A stretch of DNA of 44,911 bases from Williamwhitmania taraxaci. GTDB taxonomy: Bacteria > Bacteroidota > Bacteroidia > Bacteroidales > Williamwhitmaniaceae. Numbering within the stretch: position 1 is the stretch's first letter; every line of letters begins with the position of its first letter. The notes below the pieces were generated by a model. That model worked only from the letters and a program-made list of their open reading frames with translations. It searched no databases and was not told where the DNA came from. Location: contig NZ_FMYP01000032.1 of NCBI RefSeq assembly GCF_900096565.1, positions 1 through 44,911 of the forward strand, read 5' to 3'. Shown piece after piece: positions 1 to 9,568 of the stretch. Position numbers and translations under genes: made by a program.

Positions 1-48
1 CTGAATTAATTGTCGTACATCCATGATATCTATCTTCTTTGCGGCCAT
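1..48 (-). CDS. IS21-family transposase IstA, N-terminal 16 codons only (runs off window)
   Basis: The reverse strand reads ATG at 48-46 followed by an open frame to the window edge, beginning MAAKKIDIMDVRQLIQ. This resembles the N-terminus of Bacteroidota IS21 IstA proteins, which start with a short Lys-rich stretch and an M-x-L/V-x-Q-I/L-L/I segment leading into the helix-turn-helix. The call is supported by the five ~22-bp repeats immediately upstream (103-242), which is how IS21-type elements are organised (multiple transposase-binding repeats at each end). Only 16 residues are visible, so the assignment rests mainly on this context. Confidence 0.55.
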   Translation of the reverse strand, partial: MAAKKIDIMDVRQLIQ

Positions 49-102
49 ATCCCTGATTTAAGTTTCAGCGATAAGATAGAAATCATTCCTTTCAATGGCT
101 CA

Positions 103-242
103 ATGGCGCAATTTGCGTCGAAACGGGTGGCGCAACTTCGACCGAAACAATAGCCTAAATGCACCTAAAAAAGTGGCACAACTTCGACCGAAACGCCTGG
201 CACAACTTGAACCGAAATGGGTGGCACAACTTCGACCGTTTT
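103..242. repeat. Five subterminal repeats of an IS21-like element
   Basis: Copies of a ~22-bp unit with core TGGCACAACTTCGACCGAAA lie at 103-124 (most diverged), 127-148, 173-194, 197-218 and 221-242. Start-to-start spacings are 24, 46, 24 and 24 bp, so the copies share a face of the helix except for one gap of about two units. IS21-family ends characteristically contain several such repeats that bind IstA. The outermost copy, ending near 242, probably lies close to the physical end of the element. The exact tip and target duplication cannot be defined because the other end is outside the window. Confidence 0.6.
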
Positions 243-248
243 ATCTAG

Positions 249-270
249 TTTTCACCTAAGTAGGTGAAAA
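249..270. repeat. 22-bp near-perfect palindrome next to the IS end
   Basis: TTTTCACCTA (249-258) and TAGGTGAAAA (261-270) form perfect 10-bp arms around AG. It lies between the outermost IS21 repeat and the 3' end of the gene at 321-1028. It could be an operator, a hairpin ending transcripts from the right, or part of the insertion target. A second inverted pair, AATCGGGAA (277-285) with TTCCCGATT (314-322), overlaps the stop codon of that gene and may be its terminator, although the loop is 28 nt. Confidence 0.4.
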
Positions 271-320
271 TATTTTAATCGGGAAAGCCTTGTGATGATT
301 ATTATTACAGGGGTTCCCGA

Positions 321-1028
321 TTATTTTATGCTTTTATGTTGCGGATATAAGGTAGTACAGGATGGAGAAGTTATTACTATCTCATAATTCTTAAAACTGA
401 AATACTTATCATCTTCATTTTTTTCGGCAGGATAGGCTGCAATGATACTATTTGATACTGCATCGAAATTGGTATTGTAAGTAGCATTTGATGCTTGTTT
501 ATCTTTTCGTGTTGGATGTTCACAGGTTATCAGATCACTTTTAGAAAGAAAATACTGTTGATAATACGTATCAAAGGCATAGGTTTTAATCCTTCTGTTT
601 TCAAAAGTGTATTTAGGGGGAGCTTCTGTTCGAAACATTTTAGGAAACATTCGGCTTATCTCAATCTCCGAAAAGAACTGGTTAGGTTTACTGTCTGGAT
701 TTATCACAGCATTACCAGGTAGCATCCAATATTGTTTCCTTAGCGATTGTTTTTCGCCAACTTTGCTCACCTCCAAAACTTCAACATTATTACAGTGTTT
801 CAATCCTTTATTCGAGAGAACAATTACCAAATCATCTCTTTTTCTTGCTTTTAGCATTTCAATAGAAACGGTCTCAATTCTAAAGATTTTGAAATTAGCG
901 CCATCTTCCTCAATTGCAGCAACCGAATAGGCTCCTTGATAATCGTTCCACGAATACAGTAACGGTATGTTTTGAGAAAACGCTAATGAACTAATCAACA
1001 TAAATGCACCTAAAAAAAATGTCTTCAT
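321..1028 (-). CDS. Exported hypothetical protein, 235 aa
   Basis: I do not recognise this family. The protein starts MKTFFLGAFMLISSLAFSQ, a clear Sec signal peptide with probable cleavage after the Ser/Ala-rich stretch around residue 18; there is no lipobox Cys. The mature part is soluble, with no further membrane segments, and has two Cys near the middle and C-terminus. The gene stands alone between the IS21 end and a ~540-bp non-coding stretch, and its base composition looks AT-richer than the trp region, so it may be accessory DNA. The product would act in the periplasm or outside the cell. Confidence 0.6.
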   Translation of the reverse strand: MKTFFLGAFMLISSLAFSQNIPLLYSWNDYQGAYSVAAIEEDGANFKIFRIETVSIEMLKARKRDDLVIVLSNKGLKHCNNVEVLEVSKVGEKQSLRKQYWMLPGNAVINPDSKPNQFFSEIEISRMFPKMFRTEAPPKYTFENRRIKTYAFDTYYQQYFLSKSDLITCEHPTRKDKQASNATYNTNFDAVSNSIIAAYPAEKNEDDKYFSFKNYEIVITSPSCTTLYPQHKSIK

Positions 1029-1572
1029 CGTCCTGGGTTTTAGTTAGTTTAAAATAACCAATATTTACGAAATATACATTTGTTTTTATTATAACGCTAC
1101 ACATTCAACACAAAATATTAATAGGTTTCTTTGCCGCCAACGGTTGACGGATAGAATAGGGCGTGCGTTTCCCCCAAATAATAAAGGCTAATCCTTCGCT
1201 GAAAGCCGAAAGTGTAAGCAGTAGCAAAAAAGAATAGGTAATGGCGAAACAGGCCGAGGCGTTTCATCCTAAATAAATTTAGATAGTCGCGGATGGAGTG
1301 TTCTCTTTTTTCGTTCCATAGGTCAAAGTTATAAATCTTGTTTCTAACAAATACTTTGACACTCTTTTTGTAAAATACTATTGAACTTACTCCTACTCTA
1401 CGAAACATATTGCCGCTCCCTCCGGCTGTTTCCGCACTATAAGAAGAAAAAAATTACTTGAACGTTAAAATCTTAATTGAGATTTCTTTCTGCATTATCG
1501 ATAACATCACGCCTCTATGCGCAGAGTGTAATTTTACCGGTAAACGCCTGACAAATGTTGCACTTTAGAATC
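1029..1572. other. AT-rich intergenic stretch, possibly with a doubtful 96-aa frame
   Basis: This 544-bp gap separates the exported hypothetical protein from lgt. The only sizeable frame is 1118-1408 (minus, 96 aa). It is rich in Phe, Tyr and Arg, has no recognisable motif, and looks like translated non-coding DNA. No tRNA, riboswitch or clear terminator was seen. Confidence 0.4.
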
Positions 1573-2448
1573 CTAATTTCCCACCAACAAATCAGAACTG
1601 CCCGTATTACCATGTTGTTTGCTGTTATGCACAGGTGTCCTTTTCCAAATGATTAATCCAATGCCACTCAAAATAAACGGGATACTCAAAAGTTGACCCA
1701 TATTTAAAATCATTCCGTTCTCAAAATCAACCTGATTAATCTTTAAAAATTCTAATATAAATCGTGCTCCAAATAACAGAACTAGAAACAATCCAAAAAC
1801 ATAGCCGTTCTGTCTTTTAGTTTTTTGGTTAGAATATATCCTGTATAAAACAAGAAAAATTGTCAAGTATAAGAAAGCTTCATAGAGTTGAGTTGGATGT
1901 CTAGGCAATAAATCGACTCTTTGAAAAACGATGCCGTAATTTGAGCCCGTGGGTTCACCAATGATTTCTGAGTTCATGAAATTGCCAAAACGAATAAATG
2001 CTCCTGTTACAGGTGTTGCAATTGCAACTTTGTCTAACACCCACAAAAAGTTAGTATGATACTTTTTGCAATACAACACAATGGCAGTCAATACACCTAT
2101 TGCACCTCCATGGCTTGCTAGACCTTGAAAACCTGTGAATTCGAATCTCCCGCCGGCATCCCATCTAAATGGTAGGATTATTTCCAGTGGTTGTTTGAAA
2201 TAATACTCTGGCTCATAAAATAAACAATGACCAAATCTTGCACCGACGATTGTCCCAATGAAAATAAAAATAGCTAGTTTTTCCAATTTTTCAATTGGCA
2301 AATTCTCTTTGATGTAAATTCGTTTCACAATATAATAGCCCAAAAACAATCCTGTCAAAAACAGAAGGCTGTAATACCGGATAGAAAACACTCCGAATAA
2401 CTTTATGATCTCAGGGTCGATGTTCCAATTTATAAATACGGTCACCAT
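1573..2448 (-). CDS. lgt: Prolipoprotein diacylglyceryl transferase
   Basis: Lgt transfers diacylglycerol from phosphatidylglycerol to the lipobox cysteine of prelipoproteins at the inner membrane, the first step of lipoprotein maturation. The 291-aa protein has about seven hydrophobic segments and the family landmarks in order: an N-terminal segment ending FSIRYYSLLF, the HGGAIG motif around residue 115, the R-x-GN-x(2)-NSE-x(2)-GEPT signature around residues 153-166, and RHPTQLYEA around residue 183. Length is usual for the family. The charged C-terminal tail (last ~20 residues) is not conserved. It is monocistronic and AT-richer than downstream genes. The many lipoproteins in this window (S9 peptidase, ArsF-like protein) are its likely substrates. 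Confidence 0.95.
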   Translation of the reverse strand: MVTVFINWNIDPEIIKLFGVFSIRYYSLLFLTGLFLGYYIVKRIYIKENLPIEKLEKLAIFIFIGTIVGARFGHCLFYEPEYYFKQPLEIILPFRWDAGGRFEFTGFQGLASHGGAIGVLTAIVLYCKKYHTNFLWVLDKVAIATPVTGAFIRFGNFMNSEIIGEPTGSNYGIVFQRVDLLPRHPTQLYEAFLYLTIFLVLYRIYSNQKTKRQNGYVFGLFLVLLFGARFILEFLKINQVDFENGMILNMGQLLSIPFILSGIGLIIWKRTPVHNSKQHGNTGSSDLLVGN

Positions 2449-2808
2449 ACTTTATTTAGTTCTGTGTCGCATCTAACCATACACTTGGTGTTTATTTCGG
2501 CTAATAGATGCAACACAAACTTAACCCTTTCATCAAAACAACCAAAGCGAAAGGAATAAATAATTCAGGAATGAAGCGGGTTTCAGGTCTTGAGTCTATT
2601 TACACCGTTGTGTGGCATTACGGCAACGCCAGAACACGCAAACTAACCCCTCCGTTCTGAGAATAAAGCAGATTAACCTATAATCCTTTCCCTTCGGAAT
2701 CCTCTAAGGATGGCTTGGATGAATTATATATCAAAATCACTCTATGTATAGATATAATCTTCAAAAAATAAGGATAAATTCACACCGAAATCACAAACCC
2801 ATTACGTA
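2449..2808. promoter_or_regulatory. 360-bp divergent intergenic region between lgt and the S9 peptidase gene
   Basis: This region must hold the promoters of both divergent genes. A short inverted repeat TCTATGTATAGA lies at 2741-2752, about 57 bp before the peptidase start, in an A+T-rich stretch. No sequence fits the Bacteroidota -7 consensus TAnnTTTG convincingly and no RNA gene was recognised. Confidence 0.3.
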
Positions 2809-4926
2809 ATGAAAAAATCAACCTTAAAACTAACGCTAATCGGTATGGCGCTTATGACATCGCTATGGTCGTGCGACAGCAAGAAGGAAATTGCATCAAC
2901 CGATGCCACATTTACAATCGATACTGCCTTAACCGCAGATGAGATCAGTAAAGGAATTCTTTCACCTGAAATCCTTTGGAAATTTGGTCGAGTTGGCTCC
3001 CCCGCCCTCTCCCCCGATGGAAAAACCCTTGCCTATACCATATCCTACTACAATCTCAAGGATAACAAGGGCGTTACAAACCTATACGTAATACCCACCT
3101 CGGGCGGCAACCCAGTAAAACTTACCGATGCCACTGGTTCCGAATCGAACCCACAGTGGAGTGCCGACGGAAAATCTATCCGATTCCTTTCCACCCGCAG
3201 CGGTTCGTCCCAACTTTGGGAAATTACGGCTACTGGCGAAGATCTCAAACAACTTTCTAAAGTAGATGGCGATATCAATGGGTTCAACATCTCTCCATTG
3301 GAGGACAAAATCCTTTACGCCATGGATGTGAAGGTGGATATGGCAACCATCGACAAGCACCCCGACATGCCCAAAGCCAACGTGCGCATCATTGAGCAAC
3401 TCATGTATCGCCACTGGAACTACTGGGAAGATGGCTCCTATAGCCATGTGTTTGTAGCCAACTTCGCAAAGGGAAACATTGGTGAGGCAAAGGACATTAA
3501 TAAAGATGAGGCATGGGATACGCCAATGGCTACCGACTTCGATATTGCCGAGGTGCAGTGGAGCCCCGATGGAAAGAACATCGTATACGTCTCCAAGAAG
3601 TTGATTGGCAAAGAGTATGCTGTGAGCACCAACTCCGATTTATACCTCTATAACCTCGAGAGCGGTGAAACCAAAAACATTACCACGGAGAACATGGGTT
3701 ACGATCGAAATCCGGCCTACTCTCCCGACGGAAAGTATCTGGCTTGGTGGAGTATGGAAAAAAACGGATACGAATCGGATCAAAAGCGCCTATTCGTTAT
3801 GGAGTTGACTACCGGTACAAAGACATACCTCACCAATGGCTTCGACCAAAACGTAGAGCAATTCGACTGGGCTCCCAACAGCCAAGATATCTACTTTGCT
3901 AGCGGTATAAAAGGAACAGAGCAGCTCTACAAAATTAATGTTGCCTCGAAACAAATAGCCCAAATCACCAAAGGAATGCACAACTACGTATTTGCACAAA
4001 AACGTGGAGATGTGCTTCTTGGTGAGAAGATGTCTATGAGCATGGCTCCGGAATTCTTCACTGTAGATGAGGCTACCGGTACCGAAACCCAGCTTACCAA
4101 GACCAACGAGCACATTTACCGTCACATCAAGATGGGCAAATCGGTGGAGCGCTGGATTAAGACTACCGATGGAAAGGATATGCTTACCTGGGTAATTCTT
4201 CCTCCAAACTTCGATAGCACCAAGGTTTACCCTGCCCTACTCTACTGCCAAGGTGGACCTCAAAGCACCGTTAGCCAAAACTGGAGCTTCCGCTGGAACT
4301 TCCAAATTATGGCGGCTAACGACTACGTAATTGTAGCTCCTAACCGTCGCGGTGTTCCATCGTTTGGAAAGGCTTGGAACGAGCAGATATCAGGTGATTA
4401 TAGTGGACAGAATATTAAGGACTACCTTAGCGCTATAGATAATGTGAAGCAAGAAAAGTGGGTAGATGAGAACCGACTCGGCTGTGTGGGTGCTAGCTAC
4501 GGTGGATACTCAGTTTACTATCTTGCCGGCACGCACCAAAAGCGTTTCAAAGTGTTCATTGCTCACAATGGTATGTTCAACTTCGAGAGTTTCTACGCAG
4601 GCACAGAGGAGACATTCTTCCCTAACAACGACTTTGGTGGAGCATACTGGGATAAGAACAACAAGGTGGCTCAGCGCACCTACGCCAATAGCCCTCACAA
4701 GTTGGTGGGCAACTGGGATACCCCAATCATGATTGTGGTTGGCGAGATGGATCTACGCATTCCATACACCGAAGGCTTACAGGCGTTCAACGCGGCTCAA
4801 CTTCAAGGTGTACCTAGTAAACTATTGGTTTACCCTACCGAGACTCACTTTGTGACCAAACCACAAAATGCAGTTATCTGGCAACGAGAGTTCTTCAGCT
4901 GGTTGGATAAATACCTTAAGAAGTAG
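2809..4926 (+). CDS. S9-family (prolyl oligopeptidase-type) serine peptidase, lipoprotein
   Basis: Predicted surface or periplasmic peptidase that cleaves short peptides, probably a dipeptidyl or acylaminoacyl peptidase of family S9. The 705-aa product begins with a lipoprotein signal peptide (MKKSTLKLTLIGMALMTSLWSC, lipobox Cys22). Residues ~50-440 contain repeated WSPDGK/YSPDGKYLAW elements typical of the beta-propeller (WD40-like/TolB-like). The alpha/beta-hydrolase domain follows: nucleophile Ser563 in GASYGGYS, Asp648 in GEMDLRIP and His680 in TETHFV. A terminator lies 20 bp after the stop. It is monocistronic and convergent with the trp/aro operon. Substrate specificity (DPP IV versus acylaminoacyl) cannot be set from sequence; a role in peptide-based nutrition is inference. 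Confidence 0.93.
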   Translation: MKKSTLKLTLIGMALMTSLWSCDSKKEIASTDATFTIDTALTADEISKGILSPEILWKFGRVGSPALSPDGKTLAYTISYYNLKDNKGVTNLYVIPTSGGNPVKLTDATGSESNPQWSADGKSIRFLSTRSGSSQLWEITATGEDLKQLSKVDGDINGFNISPLEDKILYAMDVKVDMATIDKHPDMPKANVRIIEQLMYRHWNYWEDGSYSHVFVANFAKGNIGEAKDINKDEAWDTPMATDFDIAEVQWSPDGKNIVYVSKKLIGKEYAVSTNSDLYLYNLESGETKNITTENMGYDRNPAYSPDGKYLAWWSMEKNGYESDQKRLFVMELTTGTKTYLTNGFDQNVEQFDWAPNSQDIYFASGIKGTEQLYKINVASKQIAQITKGMHNYVFAQKRGDVLLGEKMSMSMAPEFFTVDEATGTETQLTKTNEHIYRHIKMGKSVERWIKTTDGKDMLTWVILPPNFDSTKVYPALLYCQGGPQSTVSQNWSFRWNFQIMAANDYVIVAPNRRGVPSFGKAWNEQISGDYSGQNIKDYLSAIDNVKQEKWVDENRLGCVGASYGGYSVYYLAGTHQKRFKVFIAHNGMFNFESFYAGTEETFFPNNDFGGAYWDKNNKVAQRTYANSPHKLVGNWDTPIMIVVGEMDLRIPYTEGLQAFNAAQLQGVPSKLLVYPTETHFVTKPQNAVIWQREFFSWLDKYLKK

Positions 4927-4946
4927 GTTAACGTGATTATTTAAGA

Positions 4947-4975
4947 AAGGGGAGCCAAATGGCTTCCCTTTTTCA
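4947..4975. terminator. Intrinsic terminator after the S9 peptidase gene
   Basis: AAGGGGAGCC (4947-4956) pairs with GGCTTCCCTT (4961-4970), one G-U pair, 4-nt loop, followed by TTTTTC on the plus strand. The A-rich stretch before it may let it work for the convergent aroF transcript too. Confidence 0.8.
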
Positions 4976-5016
4976 CTTCCCGATCAGTGCAACGCTAAGT
5001 CTGGAACAGGAATGGT

Positions 5017-6036
5017 CTATGAAAGTCCAAACGTTGATTTTAGGGAAACCGTTTGCCTCAACCTATCGAAGAGTTGCTCGGCCTCACTGTAACAGAGCGA
5101 TTGAATTCCATCGGAATAAGCCTTTTCAGGCTCTCGGTGAATCTCCACAATAACGCCATCGGCTCCGGCCATTACTGCTGCCAGCGACATGGGTTCCACT
5201 AAATTACGAATTCCCGTTCCATGAGAGGGATCGACCACCACTGGAAGATGCGATTTCTGTTTAAGAATAGGCACCGCGTTCAAATCGAGAGTGTTTCGAT
5301 AGGCCTTTTCGAATGTTCGAATACCCCGCTCGCAAAGGATGATCTTTTCGTTTCCTCCCGAGAACACATACTCGGCCGAGTAAAGCAACTCTTCGATGGT
5401 TCCCGAGAATCCGCGCTTTATCATCACGGGTTTATCTACCCTGCCTAGCGCATCGAGAAGGCTAAAGTTTTGCGCATTGCGCGTTCCTACCTGAAAGATG
5501 TCGATATAGGGATACATCGCCTCTATTTGGTCGGGTTCCATTACCTCCGAAACCACCAATACACCATTGAGTTTGCAGATGGAGTGAAAGTAGCGGAGCC
5601 CTTCAATCCCAACTCCTCGAAAGGAATAGGGCGAACTGCGTGGTTTGAAAACGCCACCTCGCATAACAAACACTCCATTGGACTTTAGAAAGCCTGCAAC
5701 CTCACTCACCTGCGCGTCATTTTCGATGGAGCATGGGCCAGCCATTATGGTAAAATTGCCCCCACCTATGCTAATCCCATTCCCTAGCGGAATGCTGCTG
5801 GGGGTAAGTTTCCACATGCCCGAAACCAGCTTGTAGCTATCGGTAACCCGGTGAATATCGGTAATCCCCGGTAAGTTTCCAATGGACCGGATATCCATAT
5901 CGTTATTGCCAATGGCCACCCAGTAGCAAGCAATGCTGGTGATTACCTCACGAAAAGAGTAACCAGCACGCTCCAGTTCCTGCGATATAGCCGCACGCTG
6001 CGGCTCTGTGATATCTTGTTTAAGTTGAATAACCAT
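5017..6036 (-). CDS. aroF: 3-deoxy-7-phosphoheptulonate (DAHP) synthase, type I-beta, with N-terminal regulatory domain
   Basis: Catalyses condensation of phosphoenolpyruvate and erythrose 4-phosphate to DAHP, the entry step of the shikimate pathway that feeds chorismate to TrpE. Residues ~1-70 look like the ferredoxin-like regulatory domain seen in Thermotoga-type enzymes, which mediates aromatic amino acid inhibition. The barrel follows, with MAGPCSIE (~residues 100-107), FKPRSSPYSF (~130), QVGTRNAQNF (~185), IKRGFSGT, and VDPSHGTG (~270). The 339-aa length fits. It is 66 nt downstream of trpA on the same strand, so it is the last gene of the trp operon and probably shares the tandem attenuators. 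Whether it is inhibited by Trp, Phe or Tyr is not readable. Confidence 0.93.
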   Translation of the reverse strand: MVIQLKQDITEPQRAAISQELERAGYSFREVITSIACYWVAIGNNDMDIRSIGNLPGITDIHRVTDSYKLVSGMWKLTPSSIPLGNGISIGGGNFTIMAGPCSIENDAQVSEVAGFLKSNGVFVMRGGVFKPRSSPYSFRGVGIEGLRYFHSICKLNGVLVVSEVMEPDQIEAMYPYIDIFQVGTRNAQNFSLLDALGRVDKPVMIKRGFSGTIEELLYSAEYVFSGGNEKIILCERGIRTFEKAYRNTLDLNAVPILKQKSHLPVVVDPSHGTGIRNLVEPMSLAAVMAGADGVIVEIHREPEKAYSDGIQSLCYSEAEQLFDRLRQTVSLKSTFGLS

Positions 6037-6102
6037 TTTAATAAGGAGTTTAGCGATTTAAGTTAAGTAATTTAGAATGGCTCCAGCCTATTTGAAACTA
6101 CT

Positions 6103-6879
6103 TCAACCAACTATACTTTTTACAAATATTTTGATGTCATTAGTCAAGTTGTCAGATTGTTCCAGCATCTTTACAAATGCCGATCCAACCACTGCACCAC
6201 GGCCATACTGGGCTGCCACATCAAAGTCTTGGTGGTTCGAAACACCAAACCCAACCAAGAGTGGTTTATACCTATTGGCAATTGAGGTAGCAGTCCGAAG
6301 CTGTTCAAAGCGCTTCGCATCCAAAGTTCCTCCAGTTGTTACCCCCGACGAAACCATATAGATAAAGCCCTGCGATTGCTTCGCCAGCATCTCGATACGA
6401 GCGGGTTCTGCGGTGGGAGTTGCCAGAAGAATATTGTAGATGCCATATTGGGAAAAGGCTTCGGCATACTGAGCATCAAAAACATCGAGAGGCATATCGG
6501 GAATGATTACCCCATCAACGCCACACTCCTGGCAACGCTTCAAAAATCTTTCGACACCAAACTTCAGAACCGGATTGAAGTAACCCATTAGAACAACAGG
6601 AATTGCGACTTTCGCCCGAAGAGTTTCCAACTGGGAGAAAAGGAGTTCAATGGTTATTCCGTTTTCGAGGGCAACCTTGCTGGAGTGCTGAATAATTGGT
6701 CCATCGGCCATAGGATCGGAAAAAGGCATGCCAATCTCAATAAGATCGACACCGGCCAACTGAAGCGCATGGGCAATTTCGACGGTAGTGTCGCGCCGAG
6801 GATATCCAGCCGTAAAGAATACCGAAAGTATATTGCTCTCCTTTGTAGAGAAAAGTGCATCAATTCTGTTCATAGCCAT
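6103..6879 (-). CDS. trpA: Tryptophan synthase alpha subunit
   Basis: Cleaves indole-3-glycerol phosphate to indole and glyceraldehyde 3-phosphate; the indole is channelled to TrpB. The 258-aa protein is a TIM barrel with the catalytic Glu in [15 protein letters not shown] (~residues 46-60), the second acid in [12 protein letters not shown] (~residues 120-132) and phosphate-binding GFGVS near residue 210. The start overlaps the end of trpB by 20 bp, indicating translational coupling, as expected for subunits of one alpha2beta2 complex. An alternative ATG two codons in cannot be excluded. Confidence 0.96.
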   Translation of the reverse strand: MAMNRIDALFSTKESNILSVFFTAGYPRRDTTVEIAHALQLAGVDLIEIGMPFSDPMADGPIIQHSSKVALENGITIELLFSQLETLRAKVAIPVVLMGYFNPVLKFGVERFLKRCQECGVDGVIIPDMPLDVFDAQYAEAFSQYGIYNILLATPTAEPARIEMLAKQSQGFIYMVSSGVTTGGTLDAKRFEQLRTATSIANRYKPLLVGFGVSNHQDFDVAAQYGRGAVVGSAFVKMLEQSDNLTNDIKIFVKSIVG

Positions 6880-8047
6880 TATAGTTTAGGTAAGTGTCCA
6901 TATCCTTGTCGCCACGCCCACTGAGGTTTACTACCACAACATCGGTACTCCGAAACGTAAGTTTATTCAGGACAGCGAGCGCATGAGCCGATTCAATAGC
7001 TGGAATTATCCCTTCCAAACGGGTAAGCAATCTTCCGGCATTCATAGCCTCACTGTCGGTTACAGATAGGTAGGTGGCACCACCGGTTTCATTTAAATAT
7101 GCATGCAACGGGCCAATACCCGGATAATCAAGCCCTGCCGAAATGGAGTAAGGCTCAATGATTTGCCCATCGGAGGTTTGCATGAGGTAGGTAAGGCAAC
7201 CGTGAATCATTCCTTGACTGCCACAAGCCAGCGTGGCAGCAGTATCACCTGATTCAACACCGTTTCCAGCCGCCTCAACTCCAATAAGTTTAACCGATGT
7301 GTCTCCAATAAAGTGGCTGAATGCTCCTGCAGCATTACTACCACCTCCAACACAGGCAACCACATAATCAGGGCTAGTTCTCCCTTCATGGGTGAGCAAC
7401 TGTTCGGAAATTTCCTTCGAAATCACAGATTGTAACCTTAGCACTATGTCGGGATATGGATGTGGGCCAATGACAGAACCAATAAGATAGTAGGTATCCT
7501 CGGAGTTATTAATCCAGTCGCGAATAGCCTCGTTGGTAGCATCCTTCAGCGTGCGGCTACCGCTGGTAACCGCCACCACCTTGGCCCCGAGATATTCCAT
7601 ACGCTGAACATTAGGCTGCTGACGCTTCACATCAATTTCGCCCATATAAACAACACACTCTAAACCCATGAGAGCACACACGGTAGCCGTAGCCACGCCG
7701 TGCTGTCCAGCACCCGTTTCAGCAATAATTCGGTGCTTACCCATGGCCTTAGCAAGCAATATCTGGCCAATGGCATTGTTGATTTTATGCGATCCGGTAT
7801 GGTTTAAATCCTCCCGCTTCAGGTAAATTCGGGCCCCATACCTCTCAGAAAGTCGCCGAGCAAAGTAAAGCGGTGATGGACGTCCTACATAGTTTGTGAG
7901 CAGGGAGGCATACTCAGCTTTAAATGCATCGGACTCCAACAGTTCGACGTAGCGTAACTGCAATTCATTTACATTTCGAAAGAGCAACTCGGGTATGTAG
8001 GCTCCGCCAAAGCGGCCGTAATATCCATTGTTAGTTTTTATAGTCAT
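6860..8047 (-). CDS. trpB: Tryptophan synthase beta subunit
   Basis: PLP-dependent subunit that joins indole and L-serine to make L-tryptophan. The PLP lysine is in [13 protein letters not shown] (~residue 87), the phosphate-binding loop is [12 protein letters not shown] (~residue 231) and GVEAAG follows. Length (395 aa) matches the canonical TrpB1 type that works with TrpA, not the longer TrpB2. The start lies 54 bp after the end of trpF. The last codons overlap the start of trpA. Confidence 0.97.
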   Translation of the reverse strand: MTIKTNNGYYGRFGGAYIPELLFRNVNELQLRYVELLESDAFKAEYASLLTNYVGRPSPLYFARRLSERYGARIYLKREDLNHTGSHKINNAIGQILLAKAMGKHRIIAETGAGQHGVATATVCALMGLECVVYMGEIDVKRQQPNVQRMEYLGAKVVAVTSGSRTLKDATNEAIRDWINNSEDTYYLIGSVIGPHPYPDIVLRLQSVISKEISEQLLTHEGRTSPDYVVACVGGGSNAAGAFSHFIGDTSVKLIGVEAAGNGVESGDTAATLACGSQGMIHGCLTYLMQTSDGQIIEPYSISAGLDYPGIGPLHAYLNETGGATYLSVTDSEAMNAGRLLTRLEGIIPAIESAHALAVLNKLTFRSTDVVVVNLSGRGDKDMDTYLNYNGYEQN

Positions 8048-8101
8048 TCCTTGTGATTTTTAAGTTATAAGCGATAGGTTAACATCTACCAGATTATGTG
8101 T

Positions 8102-8758
8102 TTATCTCTCGTCGTGTCCAGTCACTTTCAGTTTCTTTTTCTGAATACCCTCAACAAATTCTCTCACCTTGGCTATATCCTTCACGCCTGGTGAAATTTC
8201 GAATCGGCTATTAATATCGACCCCAACCATGGCCGGATGCTTCATCTCATTAATTGTAGGAAGGTGATGGATAGAGATTCCTCCGCTTAAAAGAAATGGC
8301 GTTTCTCCCACATAGCTGTTGAGTAAATCCCAACTGAACGAGATACCGTTTCCGCCTCTATTGCGCCCCGAAGCATCGAATAAAAACATCGTGCAGTATG
8401 GGTGAAATGCATTAGTAATGCGGAAATCGAAACGTTCATCTACCGAGAATGCTTTAATAACCGGAATCCCCATATCCATCAAACGAGCACAGTAATCAGT
8501 ATTCTCTTCGCCATGCAGCTGCACAATATCGAGGGAGTAGTTCGCGTTGGCAATCAAAACCTCCTCTAGTGATGCATTCACAAATACTCCAACCCGCTTT
8601 ACGAAGGAAGGAATCGACCCATTAAATTCGGCACCAAACGGCTGCAGTATTAGCCGTGGTGAAGCCGGATGGAAGATAAAACCAACCATATCGGCACCAG
8701 CCAAAACCACATCGAGGGCATTCGCTTGGCTATTAAGCCCGCAAACCTTCACTATCAT
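8102..8758 (-). CDS. trpF: Phosphoribosylanthranilate isomerase
   Basis: Isomerises N-(5-phosphoribosyl)anthranilate to CdRP, third step from chorismate to tryptophan. I chose the ATG at 8758 because it gives MIVKVCGLN, matching the family's K-V/I-CG-L/I N-terminus with the catalytic Cys; another ATG lies three codons upstream at 8767. The catalytic Asp is in DIVQLHGEE region/FLFDASGRNRGG, and the C-terminal phosphate-binding LLSGGI is present. It overlaps the end of trpC, so translation is probably coupled. Separate trpC and trpF genes are the rule in Bacteroidota, unlike the fused enterobacterial enzyme. Confidence 0.95.
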   Translation of the reverse strand: MIVKVCGLNSQANALDVVLAGADMVGFIFHPASPRLILQPFGAEFNGSIPSFVKRVGVFVNASLEEVLIANANYSLDIVQLHGEENTDYCARLMDMGIPVIKAFSVDERFDFRITNAFHPYCTMFLFDASGRNRGGNGISFSWDLLNSYVGETPFLLSGGISIHHLPTINEMKHPAMVGVDINSRFEISPGVKDIAKVREFVEGIQKKKLKVTGHDER

Positions 8759-9563
8759 AGCATTCAATTGTTGAAGTTAGCGTTTGAAGACGATTAATAA
8801 ACTCCCTGCAAGCTTGCACCGGATCGGCCTCGCGCATGAATCGCTCACCAATCAAGAAACCGTTAAACCCTTCGCGCTTAAGCATCGCCGCCATTTCGGG
8901 CGAATGAATTCCACTCTCGCTAATCTTCACCATCTCTTTTGGAAGAAGTGGTAGGAGATTTAACGACTGTTCAACAGATACAGCCATATCCTTCAAATTG
9001 CGGTTGTTTACGCCAACGATATCGGCAAACTCAGCATAGGGCAACTCCTCCTTCGAATGGATCTCCACTAATACTTCGAGCCCTAATGAATGAGCCAACT
9101 GGGCCATTGTCTTTGTTTCAGCAATGGAAAGTAATGCAGCAATCAGGAGAATAGCATCGGCACCGCTTGCCTTTGCCTCATATATTTGATAGGGCTTTAG
9201 CATAAAATCCTTCTGAAGAATGGGGCAATAGTTCAGCCGCCGAGCTTTGGTTACATGCTCCAAGTTGCCGCCAAAATAGTTTCCCTCGGCAAGTATCGAA
9301 AGTGCCGAAGCACCCGCTTGCATATAACCCACTGAAACCTTTGCCACATCGGCGTAAGGATTAATGGCACCAAGCGATGGCGATTTTCGCTTAAACTCCG
9401 CGATCACCCCACTCTTATCGGGGCGAGTTAGGTATTTCCTAAGCGAAACGGGCTGCGTGGCGAAGTAAATACTCTTCTCCAATAGCTTTATTGGGTAGAG
9501 CTGCTCCCGCTCGGCAACCTCTACCAATTTCTTTGCGGCAATGGTATTTAGTATACTATCCAT
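8733..9563 (-). CDS. trpC: Indole-3-glycerol phosphate synthase
   Basis: Decarboxylates and cyclises CdRP to indole-3-glycerol phosphate. The 276-aa TIM barrel shows VIAEFKRKSPSLG (~residues 54-66, catalytic Lys), ILQKDFMLKPYQIYEAKASGADA (split here only as landmarks IL-x-KDF and GADA), LVEIHS (catalytic Glu), GVNNRNL (~180) and SESGI near residue 212. It starts 5 bp after the end of trpD and overlaps trpF at its 3' end. Confidence 0.96.
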   Translation of the reverse strand: MDSILNTIAAKKLVEVAEREQLYPIKLLEKSIYFATQPVSLRKYLTRPDKSGVIAEFKRKSPSLGAINPYADVAKVSVGYMQAGASALSILAEGNYFGGNLEHVTKARRLNYCPILQKDFMLKPYQIYEAKASGADAILLIAALLSIAETKTMAQLAHSLGLEVLVEIHSKEELPYAEFADIVGVNNRNLKDMAVSVEQSLNLLPLLPKEMVKISESGIHSPEMAAMLKREGFNGFLIGERFMREADPVQACREFINRLQTLTSTIECYDSEGLRA

Positions 9564-9568
9564 GTGAT

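Noticed and set aside
157-1018. 17-base match TAAATGCACCTAAAAAA near 157 and near 1001
   Set aside because: One copy is in the IS21 end and the other in the signal-peptide coding region of the hypothetical gene; low-complexity A-rich sequence makes coincidence the simpler explanation.
1118-1408. 96-aa minus-strand frame between the exported hypothetical protein and lgt
   Set aside because: No recognisable motif, skewed residue composition and no neighbour support; treated as non-coding.
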